From the NCBI RefSeq assembly GCF_004104075.1, contig NZ_QOVK01000016.1, forward strand, positions 37,035 through 101,034: a stretch of DNA of 64,000 nucleotides, read 5' to 3'. The notes beneath the pieces are model-generated. The model did no database searches. It was given only the letters and a program-made list of their open reading frames with translations, and had not been told where the DNA came from. Shown here in pieces: positions 1-8,283 of this stretch. The translations under genes and the position numbers were made by a program. Source of the stretch: Leeuwenhoekiella polynyae (GTDB lineage Bacteria; Bacteroidota; Bacteroidia; Flavobacteriales; Flavobacteriaceae). Position 1 is the stretch's first letter, and each line of letters starts with the position of its first letter.

Positions 1-9
1 TATTAAAAT

Positions 10-990
10 ATGGACGCTACTGCTGTTACAACAGGCACAGAAGGCAAGATTTGGGGCGGAGATAACGAGCCTCTAAAAGCAAGTTACGGGAAGATGATGA
101 TGTGGTTTTTCATCCTTTCTGATGCACTTACTTTCTCAGGATTTCTTGCTGCTTACGGATTCTCAAGATTTAAATTTGTTAACCAGTGGCCTATAGCCGA
201 CGAGGTGTTTACCCACTTTCCGTTTTTACATGGTGTTGATGCACCTATGTATTACGTAGCATTAATGACCTTTATACTTATTTTCTCTTCTGTAACAATG
301 GTTCTTGCTGTAGATGCTGGTCACCATATGAAGAAGAACAAAGTAATCTGGTATATGTTCTTTACAATAATAGGCGGTGTTATTTTCGTGGGATCTCAAG
401 CCTGGGAATGGTCTAACTTCATTTCAGGTGAGTTTGGTGCTGTAGAAACTAAAGGTGGTAAGATATTACAGTTTGTAAATGCCGAAGGTGAGCAGGTTGC
501 TATTGAGTCATTTGCTGCTAGCCTACCTAATGATAGAACAAGACTTACTAGAAACGAAGCATTATGGTATGAGTCAGAAAGCTCTATGCCAGATTACGAT
601 TTAGCTGAAGTAGTAGAAGGCTTTAAAGCAAATCCAGATTTATTAATCCGTACTCAGATACTTACAGAAAGCGGAGAAAAAACAATATTGTCTAGAGAAG
701 CTTCTCTTGCAAAATTAGAAAGTGACGCGGTTGGCGTTGTGCAGGGTGCAAATCTGGTACATAACGAATACGGACCACCACTTTTTGCAGATTTCTTTTT
801 CTTCATTACCGGTTTTCATGGTTTTCACGTATTCTCTGGTGTAATCATCAATATCATTATATTTATTAATGTAATTCTTGGTACGTACGAGCGTAGAGGA
901 AGCTATGAGATGGTAGAAAAAGTCGGGTTATACTGGCACTTTGTAGATTTAGTGTGGGTATTTGTATTTACATTCTTCTATTTGGTTTAA
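10..990 (+). CDS. cytochrome c oxidase subunit III
   Basis: Membrane subunit III of a heme-copper terminal oxidase in the inner membrane. About five hydrophobic segments are visible (near residues 28-52, 78-100, 112-133, 258-288 and 305-326). The family signatures GFHGFHVFSG and YWHFVDLVWVFVF lie in the last two. A soluble insert of roughly 115 residues (about 137-252) separates the third and fourth segments and makes the protein longer than a minimal subunit III. The ATG follows a stop codon at the window edge, so the protein appears complete. It is followed by subunit IV and SCO-type assembly genes, which indicates the distal part of a cox operon. Subunits I and II are not in the window. 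Confidence 0.92.
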   Translation: MDATAVTTGTEGKIWGGDNEPLKASYGKMMMWFFILSDALTFSGFLAAYGFSRFKFVNQWPIADEVFTHFPFLHGVDAPMYYVALMTFILIFSSVTMVLAVDAGHHMKKNKVIWYMFFTIIGGVIFVGSQAWEWSNFISGEFGAVETKGGKILQFVNAEGEQVAIESFAASLPNDRTRLTRNEALWYESESSMPDYDLAEVVEGFKANPDLLIRTQILTESGEKTILSREASLAKLESDAVGVVQGANLVHNEYGPPLFADFFFFITGFHGFHVFSGVIINIIIFINVILGTYERRGSYEMVEKVGLYWHFVDLVWVFVFTFFYLV

Positions 991-996
991 TAATTA

Positions 997-1011
997 TTTC
1001 GCAAAGCGAAA
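997..1011. repeat. small hairpin between oxidase subunits III and IV
   Basis: TTTCGC-aaa-GCGAAA is a perfect 6-bp fold-back in the 36-base gap between the two oxidase genes. It has no T-run, so it is not a typical terminator. It could tune transcript stability within the operon; that role is inferred. Confidence 0.5.
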
Positions 1012-1026
1012 ATTAAAAATATAAAA

Positions 1027-1386
1027 ATGGCACACGAAACATCAAATCACGGTTCAGCCACAAAAAGAATTTGGACGGTTTTTGCAATCCTTTCTGTTGT
1101 AACTATTGTTGAAGTATTTCTAGGTATTGTAAGACCAGAATTTCTTGTAGAAACACATTTGTTTAGAATGCACTTGCTTAACTGGGTATTCATTGTTTTA
1201 ACCCTTTATAAAGCATATTATATTACCTGGGCATTTATGCACATGGAACAGGAAACAAAAGGTCTGCGTAGAGCAGTGGTGTGGACAGGGATCTTTTTGG
1301 TTTGTTATTTGATTTTTATCCTGTTAACCGAAGGTGATTATATATTTGATGTGTATCACGATGGTTATATCAGCTGGGATTTTTAA
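1027..1386 (+). CDS. cytochrome c oxidase subunit IV family protein
   Basis: A 119-residue membrane protein of the prokaryotic subunit IV (CyoD-like) family, a small accessory subunit of the terminal oxidase. Three hydrophobic segments are visible (about residues 16-35, 48-68 and 79-100), with the family-type stretch TWAFMHMEQETKGLRR between the second and third. It lies 36 bases after subunit III and is followed by a strong terminator, so it probably closes that transcription unit. The family call rests on size, topology and position, because this family has little catalytic signature. Confidence 0.85.
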   Translation: MAHETSNHGSATKRIWTVFAILSVVTIVEVFLGIVRPEFLVETHLFRMHLLNWVFIVLTLYKAYYITWAFMHMEQETKGLRRAVVWTGIFLVCYLIFILLTEGDYIFDVYHDGYISWDF

Positions 1387-1402
1387 TAACAGATGAAAAA
1401 TA

Positions 1403-1431
1403 AAAAAAGACAGCATTTGCTGTCTTTTTTT
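1403..1431 (+). terminator. rho-independent terminator after oxidase subunit IV
   Basis: AGACAGCA-tt-TGCTGTCT is a perfect 8-bp stem, preceded by seven A and followed by seven T. It lies about 20 bases after the subunit IV stop codon. Confidence 0.9.
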
Positions 1432-1464
1432 ATGCCTCTTTTTTACTGAAAACTTTCTGTAGCT

Positions 1465-1472
1465 TACCTTTG
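1465..1472 (+). promoter_or_regulatory. candidate -7 promoter element TACCTTTG
   Basis: An exact match to the Bacteroidota primary-sigma -7 consensus TAnnTTTG, 38 bases before the next start codon and just after a terminator. No clean TTTG -33 box is seen at the expected distance. Confidence 0.5.
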
Positions 1473-1509
1473 CAATCGCTATTACAAAATAGCATAACAA
1501 GGCTAGGTT

Positions 1510-2136
1510 ATGAAGAAGTTTTTAGTTTTAGGCGTTTTGTTTATTTTACCAATTGTTGCATACCTTTTCTTTGCTTCCGGAATACATAATTTTGCAAAAC
1601 TTCCTATTCTTGAAGAGAATATCCCAGAACTTCAACTTGGCGAAAATGTTCAACTTGAAGATAAAATAACAGTACTTGGTTTTTTAGGGACTAATATAGA
1701 GCGCGAAGGAGGAGACCTCTTTAATCTCAATCAAAAAATATTCAAATCATTTGCTGAATTCAAAGATTTTCAGTTTTTATACCTTGTTCCGGAGGATATC
1801 AATTTAGATGAATTAGATCGTGTGAAACACGAATTAAGCTTAGGGGTTAACCTTTCTAATTGGCATTTTGTGCTAACATCTCAAGAGAATATAAACACTG
1901 TTTTTAAAAGCTTAAGGACTCCATACGAACTAACCGAAGACGGTGGTTCACCTTATATTTTTATAATAGATAAAAAAAGAAAACTTAGAGGGAGGGACGA
2001 TGATGAAGATTCTGGTGTTTTGTATGGCTATGACAGTTCTGATATAGCTGAGTTATCTAATAAGATGAAAGATGATGTTAAAATCATTTTGGCAGAATAC
2101 CGTCTGGCACTTAAGAAGAATAACGCAGATCGTTAA
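1510..2136 (+). CDS. SCO-like thioredoxin-fold protein without copper-binding cysteines
   Basis: A 208-residue membrane-anchored protein with one N-terminal hydrophobic segment (about 4-23) and a periplasmic domain. The domain tracks the SCO1/SenC layout of the next gene: a hydrophobic strand (ITVLGFLG), a helix, then a late strand (PYIFIIDKKRKLRG) where SCO has its 'xxxLVDxxGxIRxR' strand. The CxxxC motif and the copper-ligand histidine of real SCO proteins are absent. It is probably an assembly helper that arose by divergence from SCO and no longer binds copper. That is inferred from position and pattern. It could also be annotated as a plain hypothetical protein. It begins a unit running through the true SCO, DUF420 and a small CxxC protein. 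Confidence 0.7.
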   Translation: MKKFLVLGVLFILPIVAYLFFASGIHNFAKLPILEENIPELQLGENVQLEDKITVLGFLGTNIEREGGDLFNLNQKIFKSFAEFKDFQFLYLVPEDINLDELDRVKHELSLGVNLSNWHFVLTSQENINTVFKSLRTPYELTEDGGSPYIFIIDKKRKLRGRDDDEDSGVLYGYDSSDIAELSNKMKDDVKIILAEYRLALKKNNADR

Positions 2137-2147
2137 AAATAGAAGTG

Positions 2148-2894
2148 ATGAATAAGAAGAAGACTTATATAGGGATAGCAGTAATTGTTTTGATTTTTGG
2201 AGTAATTGTAATCCCTAAAATTATAGATCGTTTGATGAATGGTGAAGTCGTTGAGAACGATAGGCTCAATGTTGCAAATTTAGACACTGTTGAAAATGAA
2301 GATGCACTTGCATATATCAATATTAATGGTGAAGATCGAAAAGTGCCTCGTTTTGAATTTATAAATCAAGACGGAGATACCATTACCGAAGACTTATACA
2401 AAGGGAAGGTGTTTCTTGTAGAATTTTTCTTTACAAGATGTCCTACTATTTGCATCCCGATGAACAAAAATCTCGTACTTATTCAAAATAAGTTTAAAGA
2501 CAATCCAGATTTTGGTATCGCAAGTTTTAGTATAGATCCGGAGCATGATACTCCTGAAGTTTTAAAAGAATATACAGAGAGCTATGGCATCACAGACCCA
2601 GATTGGAATTTAATGACTGGTGACCGTGAAAAGATTTATGAGTTGGCTAATGTAGGTTTTAACCTTTTAGCTCAGGAAAATCCTAATATAGAAGGCAACT
2701 TTCAGCATTCAGGATTATTTGCCTTAGTTGATCAGAATGGTTTTATCAGATCTAGAAAAGACGAGTTTGGTAATCCGTTGATTTATTATCGGGGTTTTAT
2801 TCCGCAAGGGGCGCCAGAAATTGAAGGAGAAGAGACTTCTCAAATAGATATTTTGATTGAAGACATCAAAAAATTGCTTAATAAGAATAACTAA
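2148..2894 (+). CDS. SCO family copper chaperone
   Basis: SCO1/SenC family protein, which delivers copper to the CuA site of cytochrome oxidase subunit II or reduces its cysteines. It has an N-terminal membrane anchor (about residues 7-26) and a thioredoxin-like domain. The copper motif is FTRCPTICIP, with cysteines near 98 and 102, and the ligand histidine lies in FQHSGLF near 187. The ATG at 2148 is preferred over a GTG one codon upstream. It follows its cysteine-less paralogue by 11 bases and precedes DUF420 by 7, which supports one oxidase-biogenesis operon. Confidence 0.9.
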   Translation: MNKKKTYIGIAVIVLIFGVIVIPKIIDRLMNGEVVENDRLNVANLDTVENEDALAYININGEDRKVPRFEFINQDGDTITEDLYKGKVFLVEFFFTRCPTICIPMNKNLVLIQNKFKDNPDFGIASFSIDPEHDTPEVLKEYTESYGITDPDWNLMTGDREKIYELANVGFNLLAQENPNIEGNFQHSGLFALVDQNGFIRSRKDEFGNPLIYYRGFIPQGAPEIEGEETSQIDILIEDIKKLLNKNN

Positions 2895-2901
2895 CTAGTA
2901 A

Positions 2902-3477
2902 ATGAAAAATATTGCACAAAAAGAGAAACTATACAACAGGTGGATTATAGTTTTGTCTATTGCGATACCGGTAGCGGTAGCGGTTTTATTTACGATTCGT
3001 ATTCCCGGTGTTGAGCGTTTGGGTTTTTTACCACCTATTTATGCGACTATTAATGCCTTAACAGCTGTATTGCTTTTTACTGCTGTAATTCAGATTAAAA
3101 AAGGTAATCGTGATCTTCACGAAAAACTGATGAAGGTTTGTATTGGGCTTTCTTTGGTATTTTTAGTACTGTATGTCGTTTATCACGCAACATCAGACTC
3201 TACAAAATTTGGCGATGCTAATTTGGATGGAGTAGTTTCTGATGCTGAAAATGCTGCTGTAGGAGTGTTTAAGTATGTTTATTATTTTATTCTTATTACA
3301 CACATTCTGCTTTCGATTGGTGTTATTCCTTTCGTTTTGATTACTTATGTACGAGCGATGCTAGGTAAATTTCCACTGCATAGAAAAATCGCCAGAATTA
3401 CATTTCCTATATGGCTGTATGTGGCTGTAACTGGTGTAGTGGTTTATTTTATGATTTTCCCATATTATCCGGCTTAA
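2902..3477 (+). CDS. DUF420 domain membrane protein
   Basis: A 191-residue protein with five predicted membrane segments (about 14-33, 45-65, 78-96, 122-148, 162-188), of the DUF420 family. Members of this family sit beside cytochrome oxidase genes in many bacteria and are thought to help oxidase assembly; the exact role is not established. Conserved-looking histidines occur in YVVYHATSDS and LITHILLS inside or next to membrane segments, which would suit heme or metal binding. It is tightly packed after the SCO gene. Confidence 0.82.
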   Translation: MKNIAQKEKLYNRWIIVLSIAIPVAVAVLFTIRIPGVERLGFLPPIYATINALTAVLLFTAVIQIKKGNRDLHEKLMKVCIGLSLVFLVLYVVYHATSDSTKFGDANLDGVVSDAENAAVGVFKYVYYFILITHILLSIGVIPFVLITYVRAMLGKFPLHRKIARITFPIWLYVAVTGVVVYFMIFPYYPA

Positions 3478-3485
3478 AAAATACT

Positions 3486-3707
3486 ATGAAACGTTATATC
3501 TCTTTTCTGTTTTTATTTTTCATCACTTTTGCAAGTCAGGCTCAATGTGCAATGTGTCGCGCTGTGTTAGAAAGTGAGACTGATAATAGCATGGCAGAAG
3601 GAGTGAACAATGGTATTGTCTATCTTGCAGCGATACCTTATATCTTGATGGGAGGCGTAATTTGGTTTATTTACAGAAGCCGAAAAAAAGCCAGACAGGA
3701 GTCTTAG
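3486..3707 (+). CDS. small CxxC membrane protein of the oxidase operon
   Basis: A 73-residue protein. The start is the ATG at 3486, 8 bases after the DUF420 stop. An upstream in-frame extension would overlap DUF420 and is not needed. It begins with a signal peptide ending near SQAQ, then CAMCRAVLESE with a CxxC pair just after the predicted cleavage site, then one membrane segment (about 44-62) and a basic tail. I do not recognise a named family. Position and the exposed CxxC suggest a role in copper handling or thiol chemistry for oxidase assembly; this is inference. Confidence 0.75.
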   Translation: MKRYISFLFLFFITFASQAQCAMCRAVLESETDNSMAEGVNNGIVYLAAIPYILMGGVIWFIYRSRKKARQES

Positions 3708-3826
3708 AATTCTTTTACTATAAATTTATTAGCTTAATCTTGTAACAACTTTGACGTTTTTGGGTCTATTAAACAGGTGAGAGTTAAAAAATTAACTTTT
3801 TTCTAGACACAAAACCATCGCTGTTT

Positions 3827-4528
3827 ATGATTACCATTAAAGATTTGCATAAATCTTATACCATGGGAACAAACTCACTTCACGTTCTCAAGGGTATAAA
3901 TTTTTCTGTTCAGGAAGGTGAACTCGTCTCTATAATGGGTTCTTCAGGATCCGGAAAGTCAACATTGCTTAATATTTTAGGGATGCTTGATGAGGCTGAC
4001 GAAGGTTCTTATACATTAGATGGTGTCCCTATCAAAAATCTAAACGAAAAAATTGCAGCTCAATATCGTAATAAGTTTTTAGGATTTATTTTTCAATCTT
4101 TTAATCTTATTAATTATAAAAGTGCGCTTGATAACGTGGGTATGCCTTTATATTATCAAGGTATGAAGCGTAAAGAACGCACCGAAAAAGCGATGGCTTA
4201 CCTCGAGAAGGTGGGTCTGGCAAACTGGGCGCATCATATGCCTAACGAACTTTCAGGAGGGCAAAAGCAGCGTGTTGCTATAGCACGCGCATTGGCCAGT
4301 GATCCTAAAGTCTTACTTGCAGATGAACCAACTGGTGCATTGGATACTAAAACCAGTTATGAGGTTATGGATCTCATTCAGGGAATTAATGATGAAGGAA
4401 AAACTATTTTGATTGTTACACACGAAGATGATATCGCTCATATGACTAAGCGTATTGTTAATCTTAAAGATGGTTTAATTATAGATGATACAGCAGTTGA
4501 TCAAGTAAGAGCCTTAAGCCATGTTTGA
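3827..4528 (+). CDS. MacB-type ABC transporter ATPase
   Basis: ATP-binding subunit of a MacB/LolD-like ABC system. The motifs are Walker [10 protein letters not shown] (38-46), Q-loop glutamine 90, signature LSGGQ (142-146), Walker B VLLADE (162-167) and the H-loop histidine in VTHED (199). At 233 residues it has the usual length for a stand-alone ATPase of this family. It overlaps the next permease gene by 8 bases, indicating translational coupling. Together with the following permeases, adaptors and TolC protein it should power export of a small molecule or peptide across both membranes. Confidence 0.93.
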   Translation: MITIKDLHKSYTMGTNSLHVLKGINFSVQEGELVSIMGSSGSGKSTLLNILGMLDEADEGSYTLDGVPIKNLNEKIAAQYRNKFLGFIFQSFNLINYKSALDNVGMPLYYQGMKRKERTEKAMAYLEKVGLANWAHHMPNELSGGQKQRVAIARALASDPKVLLADEPTGALDTKTSYEVMDLIQGINDEGKTILIVTHEDDIAHMTKRIVNLKDGLIIDDTAVDQVRALSHV

Positions 4529-5765
4529 TCTCGAGCGCTGGCAAGAAATATTAGAGACTATTTCAAAAAACAAACTGCGTACTTTTTTGACGGGGCTTTC
4601 TGTTGCTTCCGGAATTTTTATTCTAGTGATTCTTTTGGGTTTTGGTCAGGGAATGCAAAACGGTATCAGTGCTCAGTTTCAACGTGATGCTTCAAGTAGA
4701 ATTTCGGTTTATACCGGGGTTACATCTAAAGGGTATAAAGGTTTAAATCCGGGGAGGTTTATTGAGATGACTAATGAAGATTACAACTATCTAATCAAAA
4801 AATATGAAGATGATCTGGAGTTTAAATCTTCAGTTTACAGAATATGGAGTGGTACGTTAAATTTTGGAAATGAGTCAGGAAGTTATCGTGTAGAAGGTGT
4901 TTATCCCGACTATCAATTTTTGGAGAATGAGGACATGGTAGCTGGCCGTTATATTAATTATGATGATCAGGAGAAGAAGTCTAAGGTCATGGTGATTGGT
5001 AATAAGGTAAAGCAAGACTTATTTAACAATCAAGATCCAATAGGGCAGCAGGTTCAAATTAATGGGATCAATTTTAAGGTTGTGGGCGTGTATACTGATC
5101 CCGGCGGGGAGCGTGAAGAAACTCGTGTATTTGTACCTTTATCTACATCACAGCGTGTTTTTGGTGGAGCTGATAAAGTAGGTAATCTAGGATTTACACT
5201 AAAGCCAAAAGAAACTTTTCAAAAAACACTAGAGCAGTCTGTTCGATTTTCTTCAGAAATTGAATCCTTTTTAAAAGAGCGTCATTTAATAGCTCCAGAT
5301 GATACCAGCGCAATAGGTATTAATAATACATTGGAAGGTACAAAGCGTTTTTATGATTTAATCGGGATGATAAAGACGTTTTTCTGGGTAGTAGGTATTT
5401 GTACTATTATCGCCGGAGTAGTAGGTGTGAGCAATATAATGCTGATCATCGTAAAAGAACGAACCAAAGAAATAGGTATACGTAAAGCTTTGGGAGCACA
5501 ACCACTTTCTATAATTACGATGATTTTGCACGAGTCTATTTTTGTGACTGCAATAGCAGGGTTTACTGGTCTTATATTGAGTATGGCTTTGTTAGAAGTT
5601 GTAGGTCCTAATCTTGATATGGACTTTATAAAAAATCCATCTGTGAATTTTAATGTAGCACTAACAACTGTTTTTATCTTGATACTTGCTGGAGCTTTGG
5701 CTGGTTTTGTGCCGGCATGGAGAGCTGCTCGAATTAAACCTATAACCGCTTTACGCGAAGAATAA
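4521..5765 (+). CDS. MacB-like ABC permease (first of two)
   Basis: FtsX/MacB permease of 414 residues. It has one N-terminal membrane segment (about 20-42), a large periplasmic MacB-type core (about 45-275) and three C-terminal membrane segments (about 283-310, 335-360, 378-402). The FtsX-type coupling stretch IIVKERTKEIGIRKALGA lies between the second and third segments. It ends ITALREE, as its neighbour ends IDALRNE. It is one half of a probable heterodimer with the next gene, since both share the single upstream ATPase. Confidence 0.92.
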   Translation: MFDLERWQEILETISKNKLRTFLTGLSVASGIFILVILLGFGQGMQNGISAQFQRDASSRISVYTGVTSKGYKGLNPGRFIEMTNEDYNYLIKKYEDDLEFKSSVYRIWSGTLNFGNESGSYRVEGVYPDYQFLENEDMVAGRYINYDDQEKKSKVMVIGNKVKQDLFNNQDPIGQQVQINGINFKVVGVYTDPGGEREETRVFVPLSTSQRVFGGADKVGNLGFTLKPKETFQKTLEQSVRFSSEIESFLKERHLIAPDDTSAIGINNTLEGTKRFYDLIGMIKTFFWVVGICTIIAGVVGVSNIMLIIVKERTKEIGIRKALGAQPLSIITMILHESIFVTAIAGFTGLILSMALLEVVGPNLDMDFIKNPSVNFNVALTTVFILILAGALAGFVPAWRAARIKPITALREE

Positions 5766-5774
5766 ATCAAAGAA

Positions 5775-7034
5775 ATGTTTAATAGAGATCGTTGGGATGA
5801 AATTATAGAAGCGCTAAGCCGAAACTGGTTTAGAACGGCGCTTACAGCCTTTGGTGTGCTTTGGGGAATATTTATTTTGGTTGTTTTGCTTGCTGCAGGT
5901 AAAGGGCTTGAAAATGGTGTAAAAAAAGGTTTTGGAGGGATAGCAACCAACAGTATGTTTATGTGGACGCAAACTGTCTCTAAATCCTATAAAGGTTTGC
6001 CTAAAGGAAGAAGATTCAATTATGATCTGGATGATGTTGCGGCTATTAAAGAAAATATGCCGCAGTTACGCTTTGTTTCTCCACGGAACCAATTAGGAGG
6101 TTTTGGAGGTGCAAATAATGTAGTGCGTGGTTTGAATTCCGGAGCTTTTAACGTTTATGGGGATTATCCTGAATATATTGAGCAGCAACCTATGAATATT
6201 ACTTCGGGGCGTTTTATAAATTACGGGGATATTGAAGGTAAACGTAAAATAGCTGTAATAGGTGAAGGTGTTCGCAAAGCGTTATACGATAAAGGTGAAG
6301 AGCATATAGGTACGTACGTTAAAATAAACGGGGTTAATTTTATGGTGGTAGGTACTTATTCAATGGTATCGAGTAATGGTAATGCCGAAGAAGATGAGAA
6401 ACAGATTTACGTTCCCTTCACGGCGTTTTCTCAGGCCTTTAATATGGGTAATCGGGTAGGGTGGATGGCGGTGACCGCAAAAGATGGTTATTCTATAACT
6501 CAGCTTAAATCTGAAGTTTTTGATATTGTAAAAAACAGGCATTCTATACATCCGGAAGATGACCGTGCAATAGGTAATTTTGACCTCTACGAAGAGTTTC
6601 AAAAGGTAGATGGTCTGTTTATAGCGCTTAAGATTGTTGCCTATTTTGTGGGCATTCTAGTATTGCTTTCTGGTATCATAGGTATCAGTAATATTATGCT
6701 GATTGTCGTAAAAGAGCGAACAAAGGAAATAGGAATCCGTCGTGCTTTAGGTGCGAGCCCTTGGTCAATTCGAGGTCAGATTTTAATGGAATCTGTATTT
6801 CTTACTATCATTTCAGGGATGATGGGCATTTCATTGGGAGCTGCGCTTATCTATATCTTAAACAAAATTCTAGATGCAAACGGCCCTGTAGAAATGTTTG
6901 CTAATCCGAGTGTAGATTTAGGTACTGTGATTACGGCACTTTTTATCTTGATCTTTTCAGGCTTATTAGCTGGTTTTATTCCGGCTCAAAATGCAATTAA
7001 AGTAAAACCAATAGACGCCTTACGCAACGAATAA
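5775..7034 (+). CDS. MacB-like ABC permease (second of two)
   Basis: A paralogue of the preceding permease with the same architecture: one N-terminal membrane segment, periplasmic core and three C-terminal segments, 419 residues. The coupling stretch IVVKERTKEIGIRRALGA is nearly identical to that of its neighbour. The N-terminus (NRDRWDEIIEALSRNWFRTALT) also matches the neighbour's [22 protein letters not shown] pattern, which supports tandem duplication. It begins 9 bases after the first permease. Confidence 0.92.
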   Translation: MFNRDRWDEIIEALSRNWFRTALTAFGVLWGIFILVVLLAAGKGLENGVKKGFGGIATNSMFMWTQTVSKSYKGLPKGRRFNYDLDDVAAIKENMPQLRFVSPRNQLGGFGGANNVVRGLNSGAFNVYGDYPEYIEQQPMNITSGRFINYGDIEGKRKIAVIGEGVRKALYDKGEEHIGTYVKINGVNFMVVGTYSMVSSNGNAEEDEKQIYVPFTAFSQAFNMGNRVGWMAVTAKDGYSITQLKSEVFDIVKNRHSIHPEDDRAIGNFDLYEEFQKVDGLFIALKIVAYFVGILVLLSGIIGISNIMLIVVKERTKEIGIRRALGASPWSIRGQILMESVFLTIISGMMGISLGAALIYILNKILDANGPVEMFANPSVDLGTVITALFILIFSGLLAGFIPAQNAIKVKPIDALRNE

Positions 7035-7065
7035 AACTTTCATCTTAAATACGAACATCAATCAT

Positions 7066-8217
7066 ATGAAAAAATCAGTTACCATTGTTATCCTTGCTGT
7101 GATCGCAGTTATATTTATAGGATCACTCTATTATTTGTATCAAAAAAACCTTGAAGATCCTGTTGTTTACACGACCGAAACTCCGTCAAAACAAACTATT
7201 GTTAAAAAAACGGTAGCTACAGGAAGTATTGTTCCGCGGGAAGAGGTTCTTATAAAACCTAACATATCGGGTATTATAAAAGAGATATTAGTTGAAGCCG
7301 GTGAGTTTGTAGAGGCGGGTCAATTATTGGCGCAGATAGAAGTGGTGCCTAACGCATCTTCTCTAGTGAGTGCTCGTAATAACATACAAAGTGCACGAAC
7401 TAATCTGGAGACTGCAAAACTTACTTTAGAAAATCAAGAAAGTATTTACGAGAGACAAAAGGCCTTGTATGATAAGGGTGTTGTTAGTGCTAATGATTTT
7501 GATAACAGTCAGAGAGAATACAACCAGGCGGTTCAGAATTACAAACAGCAACAGGTGAGTTTGTCAAGTTCTCAACAGAATTATGACATTGTAAGAACGG
7601 GAACTACAACCGGTTTAGGCAGCAACGCAACTACATCTGTACGCGCAACAATAACGGGGATGGTTTTAGAAGTTCCTGTTAAGGAAGGTAATCAGGTTAT
7701 AGAGTCTAATAACTTTAATGATGGTACAACTATCGCTTCGCTGGCTAATGTGAACGATATGATTTTTGAAGGAAAAGTAGATGAAAGCGAAGTGGGTAAA
7801 ATTACTGAAGATCTTCCGCTTGAAATTACAGTAGGTGCTATTGAAAATAAGAAGTTTGACGCTACACTAGATTATATAGCCCCTAAAGGAGTCGCTGAAA
7901 ACGGAGCGATTCAGTTTGAGATAAAAGGAACATTAGCAAAAAAAGATTCCACATTTATTAGAGCGGGATTGAGTGCAAATGCTTCAATTATCTTAGAACG
8001 AGCAGATGATGTGTTGGCTATAAAAGAAGCTTTGGTGCAATATGATCCTAAAACACAAGATCCATTTGTAGAGGTTGAAACCAGTGAACAAAATTTTGAA
8101 CGTCGCGATGTAAAGCTCGGTGTTAGCGATGGTATTTATGTTGAAATTTTAGATGGAATTACTGAAGATTCTAAGATCAAAGTGTGGAATGCTATTAAGC
8201 CTGCACAAAGTTTTTAA
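7066..8217 (+). CDS. periplasmic adaptor of the ABC efflux system (HlyD/MacA-like, first)
   Basis: A membrane-fusion (adaptor) protein of 383 residues. It has an N-terminal signal anchor (about 5-24), a first half lipoyl/barrel-sandwich strand (IKPNISGIIKEILVEAGEFV), a helical hairpin rich in A, Q and N (about 95-175), the returning lipoyl half (ATITGMVLEVPVKEGNQV) and beta-barrel domains to the C-terminus. It should bridge the inner-membrane permeases to the TolC channel encoded next. A second adaptor lies after the TolC gene. Confidence 0.9.
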   Translation: MKKSVTIVILAVIAVIFIGSLYYLYQKNLEDPVVYTTETPSKQTIVKKTVATGSIVPREEVLIKPNISGIIKEILVEAGEFVEAGQLLAQIEVVPNASSLVSARNNIQSARTNLETAKLTLENQESIYERQKALYDKGVVSANDFDNSQREYNQAVQNYKQQQVSLSSSQQNYDIVRTGTTTGLGSNATTSVRATITGMVLEVPVKEGNQVIESNNFNDGTTIASLANVNDMIFEGKVDESEVGKITEDLPLEITVGAIENKKFDATLDYIAPKGVAENGAIQFEIKGTLAKKDSTFIRAGLSANASIILERADDVLAIKEALVQYDPKTQDPFVEVETSEQNFERRDVKLGVSDGIYVEILDGITEDSKIKVWNAIKPAQSF

Positions 8218-8283
8218 AGAAATATAAAACCTTTGGTGTAACACTTTACATTGAAGTACTACTTATTATACAGAATTTTAATT

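Noticed and set aside
5351..5950. 199-codon frame opposite the two permease genes
   Set aside because: It spans the end of one permease and the start of the next, and its composition is that of an antisense frame to membrane segments.
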